DNA of 64,000 bases from Erythrobacter tepidarius (GCF_002155695.1 NZ_MUYJ01000015.1:18520-82519), one strand, 5' to 3'; shown: positions 9,219-18,656, numbered from the stretch's first letter. The notes: a model not told the origin generated them from the sequence alone. Program-made: numbers and translations.

Positions 9219-10346
9219 TTACCCTGCTGCCTCGGCCCGTTCCTCGGCGAGGGTCGGGTAATCGACATAGCCTTCGGGGATCGGGAAGTACCAGCTCTTG
9301 GGCACGTCCTTGTTGGGGTTCCAGTGGGCCCCGGCCGCGATCCGCTTTTCGAGATCGGGGTTGGAGATGTAGGGCCGCCCGAAGCTGACCGCATCGCACT
9401 TGCCGCTGGTCACGTCCGCTTCCGCCTGCTCGGCGGTGTAGTCGGAGTTGAGAATCAGCTTGCCGGTGTAGATCTGGCGGATCAGCGGGCTTTGCTTGGG
9501 CACGTCGGTTCGCCCGAAGGTGCCTTCCGGCACGGGTTCGCGCAGTTCGACGAAAGCGAGGCCCAGTTCCTCGCACACCTTGGCCGCCGCGCCGAAGGTC
9601 GCAGGCGGGTTGCTGTCATCGGTCCCTTGCGAATCCCCATTGGGCGAGAGGCGGATGCCGACCCGGTCCGCGCCCCACACGTCGATCAGCGCTTCCAAGA
9701 CTTCGCGCATGAAGCGGGTGCGGTTTTCGGGGCTGCCGCCATATTCGTCGGTGCGCAGGTTGGTCTTGTCGCGCAGGAACTGGTCGACAAGGTAGCCATT
9801 GGCGCCGTGAAGCTGCACCCCGTCGAAACCCGCCTTCTTGGCGTTCTCGGCGGCGCGGCGGTAATCGGCGATGGTGCGCTTGATGTCCGCATGGGTCATT
9901 TCGCGCGCTAGGGCATAGGGGTGCTTGCCGCTCGGCGTGTGCGCCTCGCCCGGCGCCTGCGTGGCGCTGGCCGAGAAGGGTGGCTCGCCGTTCAGGAAAT
10001 AAGGATGGACGAGGCGCCCCATGTGCCAGAGCTGCATGACGATGAGGCCGCCTTCCTCGTGCACCGCCGCGGTGGTGGCCTTCCAAGCCTCGGTCTGTTC
10101 GTCCGTCCAGATTCCGGGAGCCGAAGGCCAGCCGAGTCCCTCACGGCTGATCCCGGTCGCTTCGGTGAGGATCATGCCCGCGCCGGCGCGCTGGCGATAA
10201 TAGAGCGCCATCAAATCGTTCGGGACGAACATCGGATCGGCGGCGCGCCCGCGGGTCAGCGGCGCCATGAAGATGCGGTTCCTGGCATGGAGCGCGCCCA
10301 TCCGGAGCGGCTGAAACAGGGCACCATAACTTGGGGTGTCGTGCAT
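9219..10346 (-). CDS. Alkene reductase, Old Yellow Enzyme family (NemA/XenB-like)
   Basis: A 375-residue FMN-dependent oxidoreductase with a TIM-barrel Old Yellow Enzyme fold. Recognisable elements are the opening LFQPLRMGALHARNRIFMAP, the substrate-binding LHGANGYLVDQF (His and Asn that hydrogen-bond the carbonyl or nitro group), and the phosphate-binding SFGRPYISNPDL near the C-terminus. Family members reduce activated alkenes such as N-ethylmaleimide, nitroesters and nitroaromatics with NAD(P)H. The ATG at 10346 has GAGG upstream; an in-frame ATG 14 codons earlier lacks support. The 70-base gap to the divergent DMT gene must contain both promoters. Confidence 0.9.
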   Translation of the reverse strand: MHDTPSYGALFQPLRMGALHARNRIFMAPLTRGRAADPMFVPNDLMALYYRQRAGAGMILTEATGISREGLGWPSAPGIWTDEQTEAWKATTAAVHEEGGLIVMQLWHMGRLVHPYFLNGEPPFSASATQAPGEAHTPSGKHPYALAREMTHADIKRTIADYRRAAENAKKAGFDGVQLHGANGYLVDQFLRDKTNLRTDEYGGSPENRTRFMREVLEALIDVWGADRVGIRLSPNGDSQGTDDSNPPATFGAAAKVCEELGLAFVELREPVPEGTFGRTDVPKQSPLIRQIYTGKLILNSDYTAEQAEADVTSGKCDAVSFGRPYISNPDLEKRIAAGAHWNPNKDVPKSWYFPIPEGYVDYPTLAEERAEAAG

Positions 10347-10416
10347 ATGTGGGTAATCCTCTCGATCGGGTTGCGTTTGGCTATCCACTTGGGGGCGGCA
10401 AGGCTAGGGCGCAAGC

Positions 10417-11319
10417 ATGGAAAATGAGGGTGCGCCCCAAGAGAAACTTGTTCCCGCCGAAGCGCGCCCGGCGGCGTGGCTGCTGTTGCTCGCGCTGCTG
10501 GGCGGCAATGTCGCGCTGGCGATCGGGCCGTGGTTCGTGCGGGTGGCCGATACCGGGCCGGTTGCGGCCGGGTTCTGGCGACTGTTTCTGGCGCTTCCGT
10601 TCATGGCGGTGCTGGCCCGGGCGAATGGCCAGCGGCTGACGGGCATCCCGGCGCCAACCCTGGCGCTGGTGGCGCTGGGCGCGGTGACCTTCGCGCTCGA
10701 TCTTGCTAGCTGGCACATCGGCATCGGCATGACGCGGCTCGGCAATGCCACATTGTTCGGCAATGCCGGGTCGATCGTGCTCTTGTTCTGGGGGGTCATC
10801 GTCCATCGGATGCTGCCCGGCAGGCTGGAGTGGCTGGCGATCGTCTTCGCGCTGGCGGGCGCGGCGATCCTGATGGGGCGCAGCCTCGAGATTTCGCAAG
10901 AGACGCTGATCGGCGATCTGTTCAGTGTCGCAGCCGGGCTGCTTTATGCGGTCTATCTGCTGACGCTCCAGAACGCGCGCGGGGCGTTCGGATCGTGGAG
11001 CCTGCTGGTGTGGGTGAGCATCTTCGGCGCGCCGGTGCTGCTGGTGATTGCCTTGGCTCTGGGCGAGCCGGTGTGGCCCGGAGACTGGGGGCCGGTGATC
11101 GGGCTGTTCATTCTCAGCCAGCTGGTGGGGCAGGGGCTGATGGTGTTCGCGCTCAAATATTACCCGCCGCTGGTGGTGGGCCTTGCCCTGCTGACCCAGC
11201 CCGCGGTCGCCTCGGTCTACGGCTGGCTGGCGTTTGGGGAAGTGCTCTCGGGGCTGGATATCGTGGGCATGCTGCTGGTGGGCGCGGCGCTGGCGGTGTC
11301 GCGGGCGAGGGCGACCTAG
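10417..11319 (+). CDS. DMT superfamily (EamA) transporter
   Basis: A 300-residue protein with ten predicted membrane helices made of two EamA repeats, the drug/metabolite transporter architecture. The first repeat starts with WLLLLALLGGNVALAIGPWF; the second ends with the typical LLTQPAVASVYGWLAFGE near the C-terminus, where a proline-flanked glutamate is common in the family. EamA proteins export amino acids, sugars or metabolites, and the sequence alone does not define the cargo. It stands alone between the divergent alkene reductase and the convergent nadA. Confidence 0.85.
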   Translation: MENEGAPQEKLVPAEARPAAWLLLLALLGGNVALAIGPWFVRVADTGPVAAGFWRLFLALPFMAVLARANGQRLTGIPAPTLALVALGAVTFALDLASWHIGIGMTRLGNATLFGNAGSIVLLFWGVIVHRMLPGRLEWLAIVFALAGAAILMGRSLEISQETLIGDLFSVAAGLLYAVYLLTLQNARGAFGSWSLLVWVSIFGAPVLLVIALALGEPVWPGDWGPVIGLFILSQLVGQGLMVFALKYYPPLVVGLALLTQPAVASVYGWLAFGEVLSGLDIVGMLLVGAALAVSRARAT

Positions 11320-11366
11320 CGTCAATCTTCACCCCGGCCAAAGCGGGGGCCTCGGGCGGGCGCCCC

Positions 11367-12368
11367 TCAATCCCCGCTAAACCGCACCTTCCCCAGATCG
11401 CCCATGCCCACGGTCCCGCTCGCCATTTCCAGCATCCGATCGAGGCTGCGCTTGGCCTTCAGGCGGATGCCTTCGTCTATTTCGATCTGCGGCTGCAAAT
11501 CGCGCAGCGCCACATAGAGCTTTTCCATCGTGTTCAGCGCCATGTAGGGGCAGATGTTGCACGAACAGTTCCCGTCCGCCCCCGGCGCGCCGATGAAGGT
11601 CTTGTTCGGCAGCGCCTTTTCCATCTGGTGGATGATGTGCGGCTCGGTCGCCACGATCAGGGTGTCGCCCGGGAAGGTCTTGGCGAAGGCGAGGATGCCG
11701 CTGGTCGAGCCGACATAGTCCGCATGGTCGATGATCGTCGGCGGGCATTCGGGGTGCGCGGCAATCGGCGCGCCGGGATATTGCTCCTTGAGCTTGAGCA
11801 GTTCGGTTTCGCTGAAAGCCTCGTGGACGATGCACACGCCGGGCCACAGCAGCATGTCGCGGTTGAACTTGCGCGCGAGGTAGCCGCCAAGGTGCCGGTC
11901 AGGGCCGAAGATGATCTTCTGTTCGGGCGGGATCTGGGCAAGGATTGTCTCGGCGGAGGAGGAGGTGACGATGATGTCGGAGAGCGCCTTCACCTCGGTC
12001 GAACAATTGATGTAGGTCAGCGCGATGTGATCGGGATGGGCCTCGCGAAAAGCGCGGAACTTCTCGGGCGGGCAGCTGTCTTCAAGGCTGCACCCGGCGT
12101 CCATGTCGGGCAGGATCACGGTCTTGTGGGGTGAGAGGATCTTGGCGGTATCGGCCATGAACTTGACCCCGCAGAAGGCGATCACGTCGGCATCGGTCGC
12201 CGCTGCCTTGCGGCTGAGTTCGAGGCTGTCGCCCACGAAGTCGGCAATGTCCTGAATGTCGGGCGTCTGGTAATAATGCGCGAGGATCACCGCGTTGCGC
12301 TCTTTGCGCAAACGGTCAATCTCGGCCAGCAGATCGGCGCCGGCGGGGACTTTGGTGACTTGGTTCAT
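11367..12368 (-). CDS. nadA: Quinolinate synthase
   Basis: NadA condenses iminoaspartate with dihydroxyacetone phosphate to quinolinate in de novo NAD synthesis, using a [4Fe-4S] cluster. The 333-residue protein starts with the family-typical ERNAVILAHYYQTPDIQDIAD. Three cysteines fit the cluster ligands: Cys122 (TYINCST), Cys208 (AHPECPP) and Cys273 (NICPYM). The segments GCSLEDSCP and SGILAFAK are also conserved. nadB and nadC, often adjacent in other bacteria, are absent here. The MBL-fold gene upstream runs in the same direction with a 51-base gap. Confidence 0.96.
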   Translation of the reverse strand: MNQVTKVPAGADLLAEIDRLRKERNAVILAHYYQTPDIQDIADFVGDSLELSRKAAATDADVIAFCGVKFMADTAKILSPHKTVILPDMDAGCSLEDSCPPEKFRAFREAHPDHIALTYINCSTEVKALSDIIVTSSSAETILAQIPPEQKIIFGPDRHLGGYLARKFNRDMLLWPGVCIVHEAFSETELLKLKEQYPGAPIAAHPECPPTIIDHADYVGSTSGILAFAKTFPGDTLIVATEPHIIHQMEKALPNKTFIGAPGADGNCSCNICPYMALNTMEKLYVALRDLQPQIEIDEGIRLKAKRSLDRMLEMASGTVGMGDLGKVRFSGD

Positions 12369-12419
12369 GGGGCGGTTCCCGGATTGGACTGGCTGGTGGA
12401 TATAGAGGGCGACGACTGG

Positions 12420-13298
12420 TTAGGCCACCCGCCAGACTGCATCCTGCTGACGAACCATGCCGCGCCTTTCCAGATCGAGCAGATGCGCGGTGACGCTCAT
12501 CTCGGCCGCTCCGATCAGGCGCGGGTCGAGGCCCTTGTACATCTCGGGGATGAAGCCGCTGACGGGACGCGCGGCCTCGCCTAGCAGGCGCAGGATCTGG
12601 TTTTCGCGCTGGCGGCGGTGGCCGATCATCCCGCGCACCAGCTGGCGGGGCCTTTCGATCGCCGCGCCGTGGGCCGAGTGATAGCGCACATCATCGCGCG
12701 CCAGCAGCTTTTCGAGGCTCGCCATGTAATCGCCCATGTCACCATCGGGTGGCACGACGACGCTGGTCGACCAGCCCATCACGTGATCGCCGGTGAACAG
12801 TGCGCCCGATTCCTCCAGCGCATAGCACAGGTGGTTCGAGGTATGGCCCGGCGTGGCGACGGCGGTGAGCGTCCAGCCGGTGCCGCGCATCCCTTCGCCA
12901 TCCAGCAGAACGCGGTCGGGCGCATAGGTGGTGTCGAAGGCCTCGTCCGAACGCGGCAGGTCGGATGACAGAACCAGCGGCGCGCAGCCGACGATCGGCG
13001 CACCCGTCCGCACCGCCAGCGGGGCAGCGGCGGGCGAGTGATCGCGGTGGGTGTGGGTGCACATGATCGCAAGCACGCGGCGTCCGGCAATCGCGGCAAG
13101 GATCGCTGCGATATGCGCTTCATCCGCCGGGCCCGGATCGATTACCGCGCAGTCCGGCCCGCGCGCCTCGCCCACCACATAGGTCTGGGTTCCGGTGAAG
13201 GTGTAGGGCGAAGGGTTGGGCGCCAGCACGCGGCGCACCAGCGGCTCGACATCTTCGGCAAGGCCGGTGGGCCAAGGTTGTGGGGGGATGGTGACCAT
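12420..13298 (-). CDS. Metallo-beta-lactamase-fold hydrolase (LACTB2-like)
   Basis: A 292-residue protein with the metal-binding MBL motif THTHRDH (HxHxDH, about residues 82-88). Later metal ligands lie in ATPGHTSNH and LFTGDHVMGW, followed by HSAHG. A C-terminal winged-helix-like domain (about 225-292, ending RRGMVRQQDAVWRVA) is characteristic of the LACTB2/glyoxalase II-like group, some of which are RNA endonucleases and others thioesterases. The ATG at 13298 (MVTIPPQPWPTG) is preferred to one at 13355, which would collide with the divergent glpK start. Substrate undetermined. Confidence 0.85.
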   Translation of the reverse strand: MVTIPPQPWPTGLAEDVEPLVRRVLAPNPSPYTFTGTQTYVVGEARGPDCAVIDPGPADEAHIAAILAAIAGRRVLAIMCTHTHRDHSPAAAPLAVRTGAPIVGCAPLVLSSDLPRSDEAFDTTYAPDRVLLDGEGMRGTGWTLTAVATPGHTSNHLCYALEESGALFTGDHVMGWSTSVVVPPDGDMGDYMASLEKLLARDDVRYHSAHGAAIERPRQLVRGMIGHRRQRENQILRLLGEAARPVSGFIPEMYKGLDPRLIGAAEMSVTAHLLDLERRGMVRQQDAVWRVA

Positions 13299-13353
13299 GG
13301 CCTTGCATATGCGGCGAGGCGTGGCAGAAGTCACCCCCGAGAGAGGATAGGTC

Positions 13354-14826
13354 ATGTCCGATTACATTCTGGTGCTCGACGAGGGCACCACCTCTACCCG
13401 CGCGATGCTGTTCGCCGCCGATGGCGTGTTTGTTGCGAGCGCGCAGGCCCCGCTCACCCAGCACTATCCGCAGGCCGGCTGGGTCGAGCATGATCCGCAG
13501 GAAATCTGGGAGAAGTCGCTGGCCTGTGCGCTGGAGGTCATCCCAAAGGTGGGCGGCGCGGCGGCGGTAGCCTGTATCGGCATCACCAACCAGCGCGAGA
13601 CCGTGGTGGCATGGGATCGCAATACCGGCCAGCCGCTGACCCGTGCGATCGTCTGGCAGGATCGCCGCACCGAGCCGCTCTGCGCGGCGCTGCGCGCGGG
13701 CGGGCACGAGGCCGCGGTGCAGCAGCGCACCGGATTGCTGCTCGATCCCTATTTCTCCGGCACCAAGATGCGCTGGATGCTCGATAATGTGCCGGACGTG
13801 AAGGCAGCGGCCGAGAAGGGCACGCTTGCCTTGGGCACGGTGGAAAGCTGGCTCATCTTCAAGCTCACCGGCGGCGCGGCGCATGTCACCGATGCCTCCA
13901 ATGCCAGCCGCACGTTGTTGATGGGGCTGGAGGATACGCAGTTCAACGAGGGCCTGTGCGATCTGATCGGCGTGCCGCTGGCGGCGCTGCCGGGGGTGAC
14001 CGACATGGCCGGGCCGCTCGCCATGACCGCTCCGGCGCTGTTCGGGCGGGCGATCCCGATCACCGGGCTGGCGGGGGACCAGCAGGCCGCGACCATCGGC
14101 CAGGGCTGTCTTGCGCCCGGCCAGACCAAGGCGACCTATGGCACCGGGGCCTTCGTGCTGACCTGCCAGGGGAGCCGCGTGCCGCGCTCGGCCAATCGCC
14201 TTCTGGGGACGGTGCTGACCCAGATCGAGGGCCAGCGCAGCTACGCCATCGAAGGCTCGGTCTTCGTCGCGGGCAGTCTGGTGCAGTGGCTGCGGGATTC
14301 GCTCGGGATTGTCGATCTTGCCGAGGAGACCGAGACCCTCGCGCGCACTATCCCTGACAGCGGCGGGGTGGTGATCGTGCCGGCGCTCTCGGGCCTCGGC
14401 GCGCCGCATTGGCGGGCCGAGGCGCGCGGGGTGATCGCGGGTCTGAGCTTTGCCAGCGGCAAGGCGCACCTCGCCCGTGCGGCGCTGGAGGCGATGGCGC
14501 ACCAGACCCATGATCTCGCCACCGCCTTCGCCGCGGATGGGGCGGCGTGGCAGACGCTCAGGATCGACGGCGGGATGTCGGCCAACAACTGGATGGCGCA
14601 GGATCTGGCCGATATGCTCGGCGTTCCGGTCGAACGGCCGGCCTTCGTCGAAACCACTGCGCTGGGTGCAGCGATGCTGGCGGCGACGGGGGCTGGGCTC
14701 TACCCCGGCCTCGATGCGGCAGCAAAGGCGATGCGCGGCGCGCTGACGCGGTTCGATCCGGCGATGCCGGCGGGCGTGCGCGAGGAGCGGTTGAGCCGTT
14801 GGCGCAAGGCGCTGGCGGCGGCTTGA
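13354..14826 (+). CDS. glpK: Glycerol kinase
   Basis: GlpK phosphorylates glycerol to glycerol-3-phosphate with ATP in the cytoplasm. The 490-residue length matches the family. Features include the N-terminal phosphate-binding LDEGTTSTRAMLF (residues 8-20), GITNQRETVVAWDRNTGQP and VWQDRRT around the glycerol site, the GLAGDQQAATIGQ ATPase-domain segment, and the C-terminal LRIDGGMSANNWMAQDLADM. An AGAGGA ribosome site precedes the start. No glpF or glpD accompanies it, so regulation and uptake partners lie elsewhere. It is divergent from the MBL-fold gene. Confidence 0.96.
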   Translation: MSDYILVLDEGTTSTRAMLFAADGVFVASAQAPLTQHYPQAGWVEHDPQEIWEKSLACALEVIPKVGGAAAVACIGITNQRETVVAWDRNTGQPLTRAIVWQDRRTEPLCAALRAGGHEAAVQQRTGLLLDPYFSGTKMRWMLDNVPDVKAAAEKGTLALGTVESWLIFKLTGGAAHVTDASNASRTLLMGLEDTQFNEGLCDLIGVPLAALPGVTDMAGPLAMTAPALFGRAIPITGLAGDQQAATIGQGCLAPGQTKATYGTGAFVLTCQGSRVPRSANRLLGTVLTQIEGQRSYAIEGSVFVAGSLVQWLRDSLGIVDLAEETETLARTIPDSGGVVIVPALSGLGAPHWRAEARGVIAGLSFASGKAHLARAALEAMAHQTHDLATAFAADGAAWQTLRIDGGMSANNWMAQDLADMLGVPVERPAFVETTALGAAMLAATGAGLYPGLDAAAKAMRGALTRFDPAMPAGVREERLSRWRKALAAA

Positions 14827-14878
14827 TCCTCGATCGCGCCAACGCGCGATGCAGACCCCGCCCACCCAAGGTGGCTGT

Positions 14879-15340
14879 TTAACCCAAACGCCCGAATTCG
14901 CGCCCGATGCGTTCCTGGAAGGCGCGCGCCGGGGAGGCCATTTCGAAGTGCTGGCGCCAGGCCTCGTCGAGTCGGGCGATGCGCCGGTGGAGACGCTCGG
15001 TCTCGGCGATCAACGCGCGGGTTTCCGGTTCGAGCAGCGCCAGCTGCTTCTCGTCCGCGCCGCGATCGGGCGGCAGCGCGCCGTGCAGGCGCACCCGGTT
15101 CTCCGAAAGCTCGCCCGAGAACAGTGCGCGCTGGTTGAGCAGCCATGCCAGCACGTGCATCATCCGGGTGGTGGCCTTGAGCCCCTCGGTCGAAAGCGCG
15201 AGACGCACGAAGGCATCCTCGCCGGTCACCGGCTCGCGGGTGCCGGCGGTGAACACCGCGCGCACCTCGTCGGCCAGCACCAGCGCTTCGGTGTAGAGCG
15301 CCTCGATGATCGGGCGAGAGAGACTGGAAGTCCGGGCCAT
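14879..15340 (-). CDS. DUF1465 / RcdA-like regulator of CtrA degradation
   Basis: A 153-residue alpha-helical protein of the DUF1465 family, which includes Caulobacter RcdA, an adaptor that helps ClpXP degrade the cell-cycle regulator CtrA together with CpdR and PopA. Recognisable segments are SRPIIEALYTEALVLADEVR near the start, the central LALSTEGLKATTRMMHVLAWLLNQRALFSG, and a helical C-terminus. The ATG at 15340 (MARTSSLSR) begins the conserved part; the longer open frame is ignored. clpP and clpX also lie in this window, but 42 kb away. The RcdA function is inferred from family membership. Confidence 0.75.
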   Translation of the reverse strand: MARTSSLSRPIIEALYTEALVLADEVRAVFTAGTREPVTGEDAFVRLALSTEGLKATTRMMHVLAWLLNQRALFSGELSENRVRLHGALPPDRGADEKQLALLEPETRALIAETERLHRRIARLDEAWRQHFEMASPARAFQERIGREFGRLG

Positions 15341-15497
15341 GGTGCGCCGCAGATTAGGCCCCTGCCGCCCGGCCCGCCACCGGCACATGGTTACTTTCCA
15401 AGCAATTTTTTCGCCTTTGTCCCGACCGGGAACAGTTTTGCGCGCGGCGCATCGATTGGTCGGGCAAGCCGTGCCATGACCGCGACGAACCGCCGGA

Positions 15498-15707
15498 TCA
15501 GGCAATGATGTCCGGCAGCAGCGTGTCCTCGATAATCGCGATCTGGTCCTTCAGGCGCAGCTTGCGCTTCTTCAGACGCGCGATCTGGAGCTGGTCGGCA
15601 AAGCCGTTCTGGCGCGCGGCTTCGCTCAGCGCGGTGATCGCGGCATCGAGGTCGCGATGCTCGGTCCTGAGCAATTCGAGCTTTTTGCGCAGCTCCTGCT
15701 CGGTCAT
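15498..15707 (-). CDS. DUF465 (YdcH-like) small coiled-coil protein
   Basis: A 69-residue protein with the DUF465/YdcH signature: an N-terminal helix with LLRTEHRDLDAAITAL, then the very basic IARLKKRKLRLKDQI (residues 42-56). It should form a short helical hairpin. The function of the family is unknown, though these genes recur near envelope and cell-cycle genes in Alphaproteobacteria. Start ATG at 15707. It runs in the same direction as the RcdA-like gene (157 bases apart), and a second paralogue lies at 16000 on the other strand. Confidence 0.85.
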   Translation of the reverse strand: MTEQELRKKLELLRTEHRDLDAAITALSEAARQNGFADQLQIARLKKRKLRLKDQIAIIEDTLLPDIIA

Positions 15708-15999
15708 GCCTGCCTGGGTTCCCTTCTCGTGCCGTCGCCGACCGTGCCTCCCCAGCCCCGCTACGCGTTCCAGCGCGATTCGATAAGATGGGCGTTCGCA
15801 TTTTTTCGCGATGCGCCGCGGACCGGCGGGCGATGGCCGGGGCACGCTTCGTCGCAGGCGGTGATGCACCGGACGGTTTGTGATGCGCAAGGGCCTTGCA
15901 TCGCACGCGGCTTGCGGTTTCAATGAGGGCTGCGGCTCGGCCGCATCCAGACCGAGTCGCCTTCACGGGGCAGCCCCCCGCGCAGACAGGAGAACTCGT

Positions 16000-16167
16000 A
16001 TGGCTTCGACCGCAGTGTCTTCCCACATCCACGCCCTTCAGGCCAAGCATGCCGAGCTTGACGCGCGGCTGCACGCCGAACTGGCCCGGCCCGTGCCCGA
16101 CACCGCGACGATCCAGACGCTCAAGAAGCAGAAGCTGCGGTTGAAGGAAGAAATTGCCGGCTACTGA
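16000..16167 (+). CDS. DUF465 (YdcH-like) small coiled-coil protein, second copy
   Basis: A 55-residue paralogue of the protein encoded at 15498, sharing the pattern LQAKHAELDARLHAELARP followed by IQTLKKQKLRLKEEI. The match to the first copy is strongest in the basic (K/R)-rich second helix. AGGAG at 15989-15993 gives a good ribosome site for the ATG at 16000. ptsP begins 61 bases downstream on the same strand, so co-expression is possible. Function unknown. Confidence 0.85.
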   Translation: MASTAVSSHIHALQAKHAELDARLHAELARPVPDTATIQTLKKQKLRLKEEIAGY

Positions 16168-16228
16168 CGAGGCCGCATCCGCCGCGACGGTTGCAGGTTG
16201 GCCGCTGCGGCCTTAAGCCTTGGCGGCC

Positions 16229-18499
16229 ATGAGTGCCGCCGCAGCCGCCCGCAAGATTCTCACCCGCCTCACCGAAGTCATGGCTTCGCGTTTGCACGCG
16301 CAGGCCAAGCTTGATCAGGTGGTCGAGATCATCGGTGAATGCTTGTCGAGCGAGGTGTGCTCGATCTACCTCCTGCGCGAGGGGATGCTGGAGCTGTTCG
16401 CCACCCGCGGCCTCAACCAGAGCGCGGTGCACGTCACCCGCATGGCGATCGGCGAGGGGCTGACCGGGGCGATCGCGCAGAAGGTGGAGACGCTTAACCT
16501 TGCCGAGGCCAAGGCCCACCCCGATTTCCAGTATCGCCCCGAAACCGGCGAGGAAAAGTTCCACTCCTTCGCCGGGGTGCCAATCGTCTATCGCGAACGC
16601 GCGGTGGGGGTGCTGTGCGTCCAGCACGTCGAGCCGCGCCGCTACGAGGATGTCGAGATCGAGGCGCTGCAGACCACCGCGATGGTGCTCAGCGAACTGA
16701 TCGTCAATGCCGAGCTGGTCGATGAGGAGGAAGCCCGCGGGCTGACCGCCGAAATGACGGGGCCGCAGCAGCTCACTGGCCTCACGCTGGTCAAGGGGTT
16801 GGGCGCGGGCGTGGCCGTCTATCACCAGCCGCGGGTCGAGATCACGCAGGTCATGGCCGAGGACATCGAGGCCGAGCGCCAGCGCGTTTACCGCGCCTTC
16901 GACAAGATGCGCGAGCAGATCGACAACCTCGCCAGCCAGGCCGAGTTCGGCGTGGGCGGCGAGCACGAGGAAGTGCTCGAGACCTACAAGATGTTCGCCT
17001 ATGACGAGGGCTGGTCGCGGCGCATCAACGAGGCGATCGATTCCGGCCTGACAGCCGAGGCGGCAATCGAGCGGGTGCAGCAGCACACCCGGATGCGGAT
17101 GCGCGAGATCGACGATCCGCTGCTGGCCGACCGGATGCACGATCTGGAGGACTTGGCCAACCGCCTGCTGCGCATCGTCTCCGGGCAGGTCGGCACCGCT
17201 GCCTCGCAGGGCCTGCGCAAGGACACGATCCTGATCGCGCGCAATCTCGGCCCGGCCGAACTGCTTGAATATGACAAGCGCCGGCTCAAGGGCGTGATCC
17301 TCGAAGAAGGCTCGCTCACCGCGCACGTGGTGATCGTCGCGCGGGCGATGAACGTGCCGGTGCTCGGCCGCGTGAAAGGCGTGCGCACCACGATCCGCGA
17401 GGGTGACGAGATCCTGCTCGATGCCACCGCCGGCCAAGCGATCATCCGCCCGCTCCCGCAGGTCGCCGAAGCCTTCCATGCCCGTTTTGCCAAGAGCCGC
17501 GAGAAGCAGGCGGCCTATGCGCGCCTGCGCGATGTCGAGCCTTTCACCCGCTGCGGCACGCGCATCCAGGTGATGATGAATGCCGGCCTGCGCGACGATA
17601 TGTCGATGCTGGCGATGACCGGCGCGGACGGGGTGGGACTGTTCCGCACCGAGTTCCAGTTCCTCGTCTCGGCCACCCTGCCGCAGCGCGAGCGCCAGAC
17701 CAGGCTCTATCGCGACGTGCTCGATGCCGCGGGGGACAAGCCGGTGATCTTTCGCACGGTCGATATCGGCGGCGACAAGTCGGTGCCCTACCTCGCCTCG
17801 GAAATCGCGGTGCAGGACGAAAACCCGGCGATGGGCTGGCGCGCGCTGCGCCTCGCGCTCGAGCGCGAAGGTTTGATGAAGGTGCAGGCACGCGCACTTC
17901 TCGAAGCGGCGGCGGGGCGTTCGCTCTATGTGATGTTCCCGATGGTGTCCGAGCCGTGGGAGTTCGACGCGGCCAAGGCGGTGTTCGACGAGCAGCTCGC
18001 CTTCTTGCGGGCGCAGAAGAAGCTGCTGCCCGAACGCATCCACTTCGGCGCGATGCTCGAAGTGCCCGCGCTCGCCGAGGTGCTCGACATGCTGCTGCCG
18101 CGCCTGAGCTTCCTGTCGATCGGCACCAACGATCTCACCCAGTTCCTGTTCGCCGCCGACCGCGCCAACCCCAAGCTGGCGGAACGCTACGACTGGCTCA
18201 GCCCCTCGATCCTCAGGTTCCTGCGCCGCGTCATCCAGGCGAGCATCGGCAGCGGCGTGGAGATCGGGGTGTGCGGCGAGATGGGCGGGCGGCGGCTGGA
18301 GGCACTGGCGCTGATGGGCATCGGCTATCGCCGCCTGTCGATCACGCCCGCCGCGGTCGGCCCGATCAAGGAGCTGGTGCGCAAGGTCGATCTCGCCGAG
18401 CTTTCGGCAGCGATGACCGGCTGGCTGGCCGAGCCGCGGGGCGATCTGCGCGCACAACTGGCCGCCTGGGCCGATGCGCGCGACATCGAGTATGATTGA
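16229..18499 (+). CDS. ptsP: Phosphoenolpyruvate-protein phosphotransferase, nitrogen PTS (EI-Ntr)
   Basis: A 756-residue enzyme with an N-terminal GAF domain (about 15-165, e.g. EVCSIYLLREGMLELFATRG) followed by the PTS enzyme I core. It takes phosphate from PEP onto a histidine, here in EEGSLTAHVVIVARA (His366), and passes it to NPr and EIIA-Ntr, a regulatory cascade for nitrogen, carbon and potassium balance. The PEP-binding barrel shows GADGVGLFRTEFQFL, SIGTNDLTQFLFAADR and the catalytic cysteine region IGVCGEMGG. The GAF domain distinguishes PtsP from the sugar-PTS enzyme I. The ATG at 16229 is used rather than a TTG nine bases earlier. Confidence 0.95.
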   Translation: MSAAAAARKILTRLTEVMASRLHAQAKLDQVVEIIGECLSSEVCSIYLLREGMLELFATRGLNQSAVHVTRMAIGEGLTGAIAQKVETLNLAEAKAHPDFQYRPETGEEKFHSFAGVPIVYRERAVGVLCVQHVEPRRYEDVEIEALQTTAMVLSELIVNAELVDEEEARGLTAEMTGPQQLTGLTLVKGLGAGVAVYHQPRVEITQVMAEDIEAERQRVYRAFDKMREQIDNLASQAEFGVGGEHEEVLETYKMFAYDEGWSRRINEAIDSGLTAEAAIERVQQHTRMRMREIDDPLLADRMHDLEDLANRLLRIVSGQVGTAASQGLRKDTILIARNLGPAELLEYDKRRLKGVILEEGSLTAHVVIVARAMNVPVLGRVKGVRTTIREGDEILLDATAGQAIIRPLPQVAEAFHARFAKSREKQAAYARLRDVEPFTRCGTRIQVMMNAGLRDDMSMLAMTGADGVGLFRTEFQFLVSATLPQRERQTRLYRDVLDAAGDKPVIFRTVDIGGDKSVPYLASEIAVQDENPAMGWRALRLALEREGLMKVQARALLEAAAGRSLYVMFPMVSEPWEFDAAKAVFDEQLAFLRAQKKLLPERIHFGAMLEVPALAEVLDMLLPRLSFLSIGTNDLTQFLFAADRANPKLAERYDWLSPSILRFLRRVIQASIGSGVEIGVCGEMGGRRLEALALMGIGYRRLSITPAAVGPIKELVRKVDLAELSAAMTGWLAEPRGDLRAQLAAWADARDIEYD

Positions 18500-18563
18500 T
18501 CGCGCGCCAGCGGCAGCTTGCGCCATGCCGTGCGTTGGATCGGTTGCCTCGTCACGCATGCGC

Positions 18564-18592
18564 TTGACAGCCCCCGCTGCGACAGGCTGATT
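18564..18592 (+). promoter_or_regulatory. Possible sigma-70 type promoter for the RodZ-like gene
   Basis: TTGACA (18564-18569) is a perfect -35 hexamer, followed after 17 bases by CTGATT, a weak -10. It lies about 65 bases upstream of the chosen ATG at 18657 in the gap after ptsP. Prediction from sequence only. Confidence 0.3.
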
Positions 18593-18656
18593 GGCGTTCA
18601 AGCGCAATTCACGAAGATCGTCACAAAAGCCTCGCAAACAGGCGCGGACTCGGGTC

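Noticed and set aside
13120..14865. A minus-strand open frame of 581 codons
   Set aside because: Antisense to glpK and overlapping the MBL-fold gene; no domain signal.
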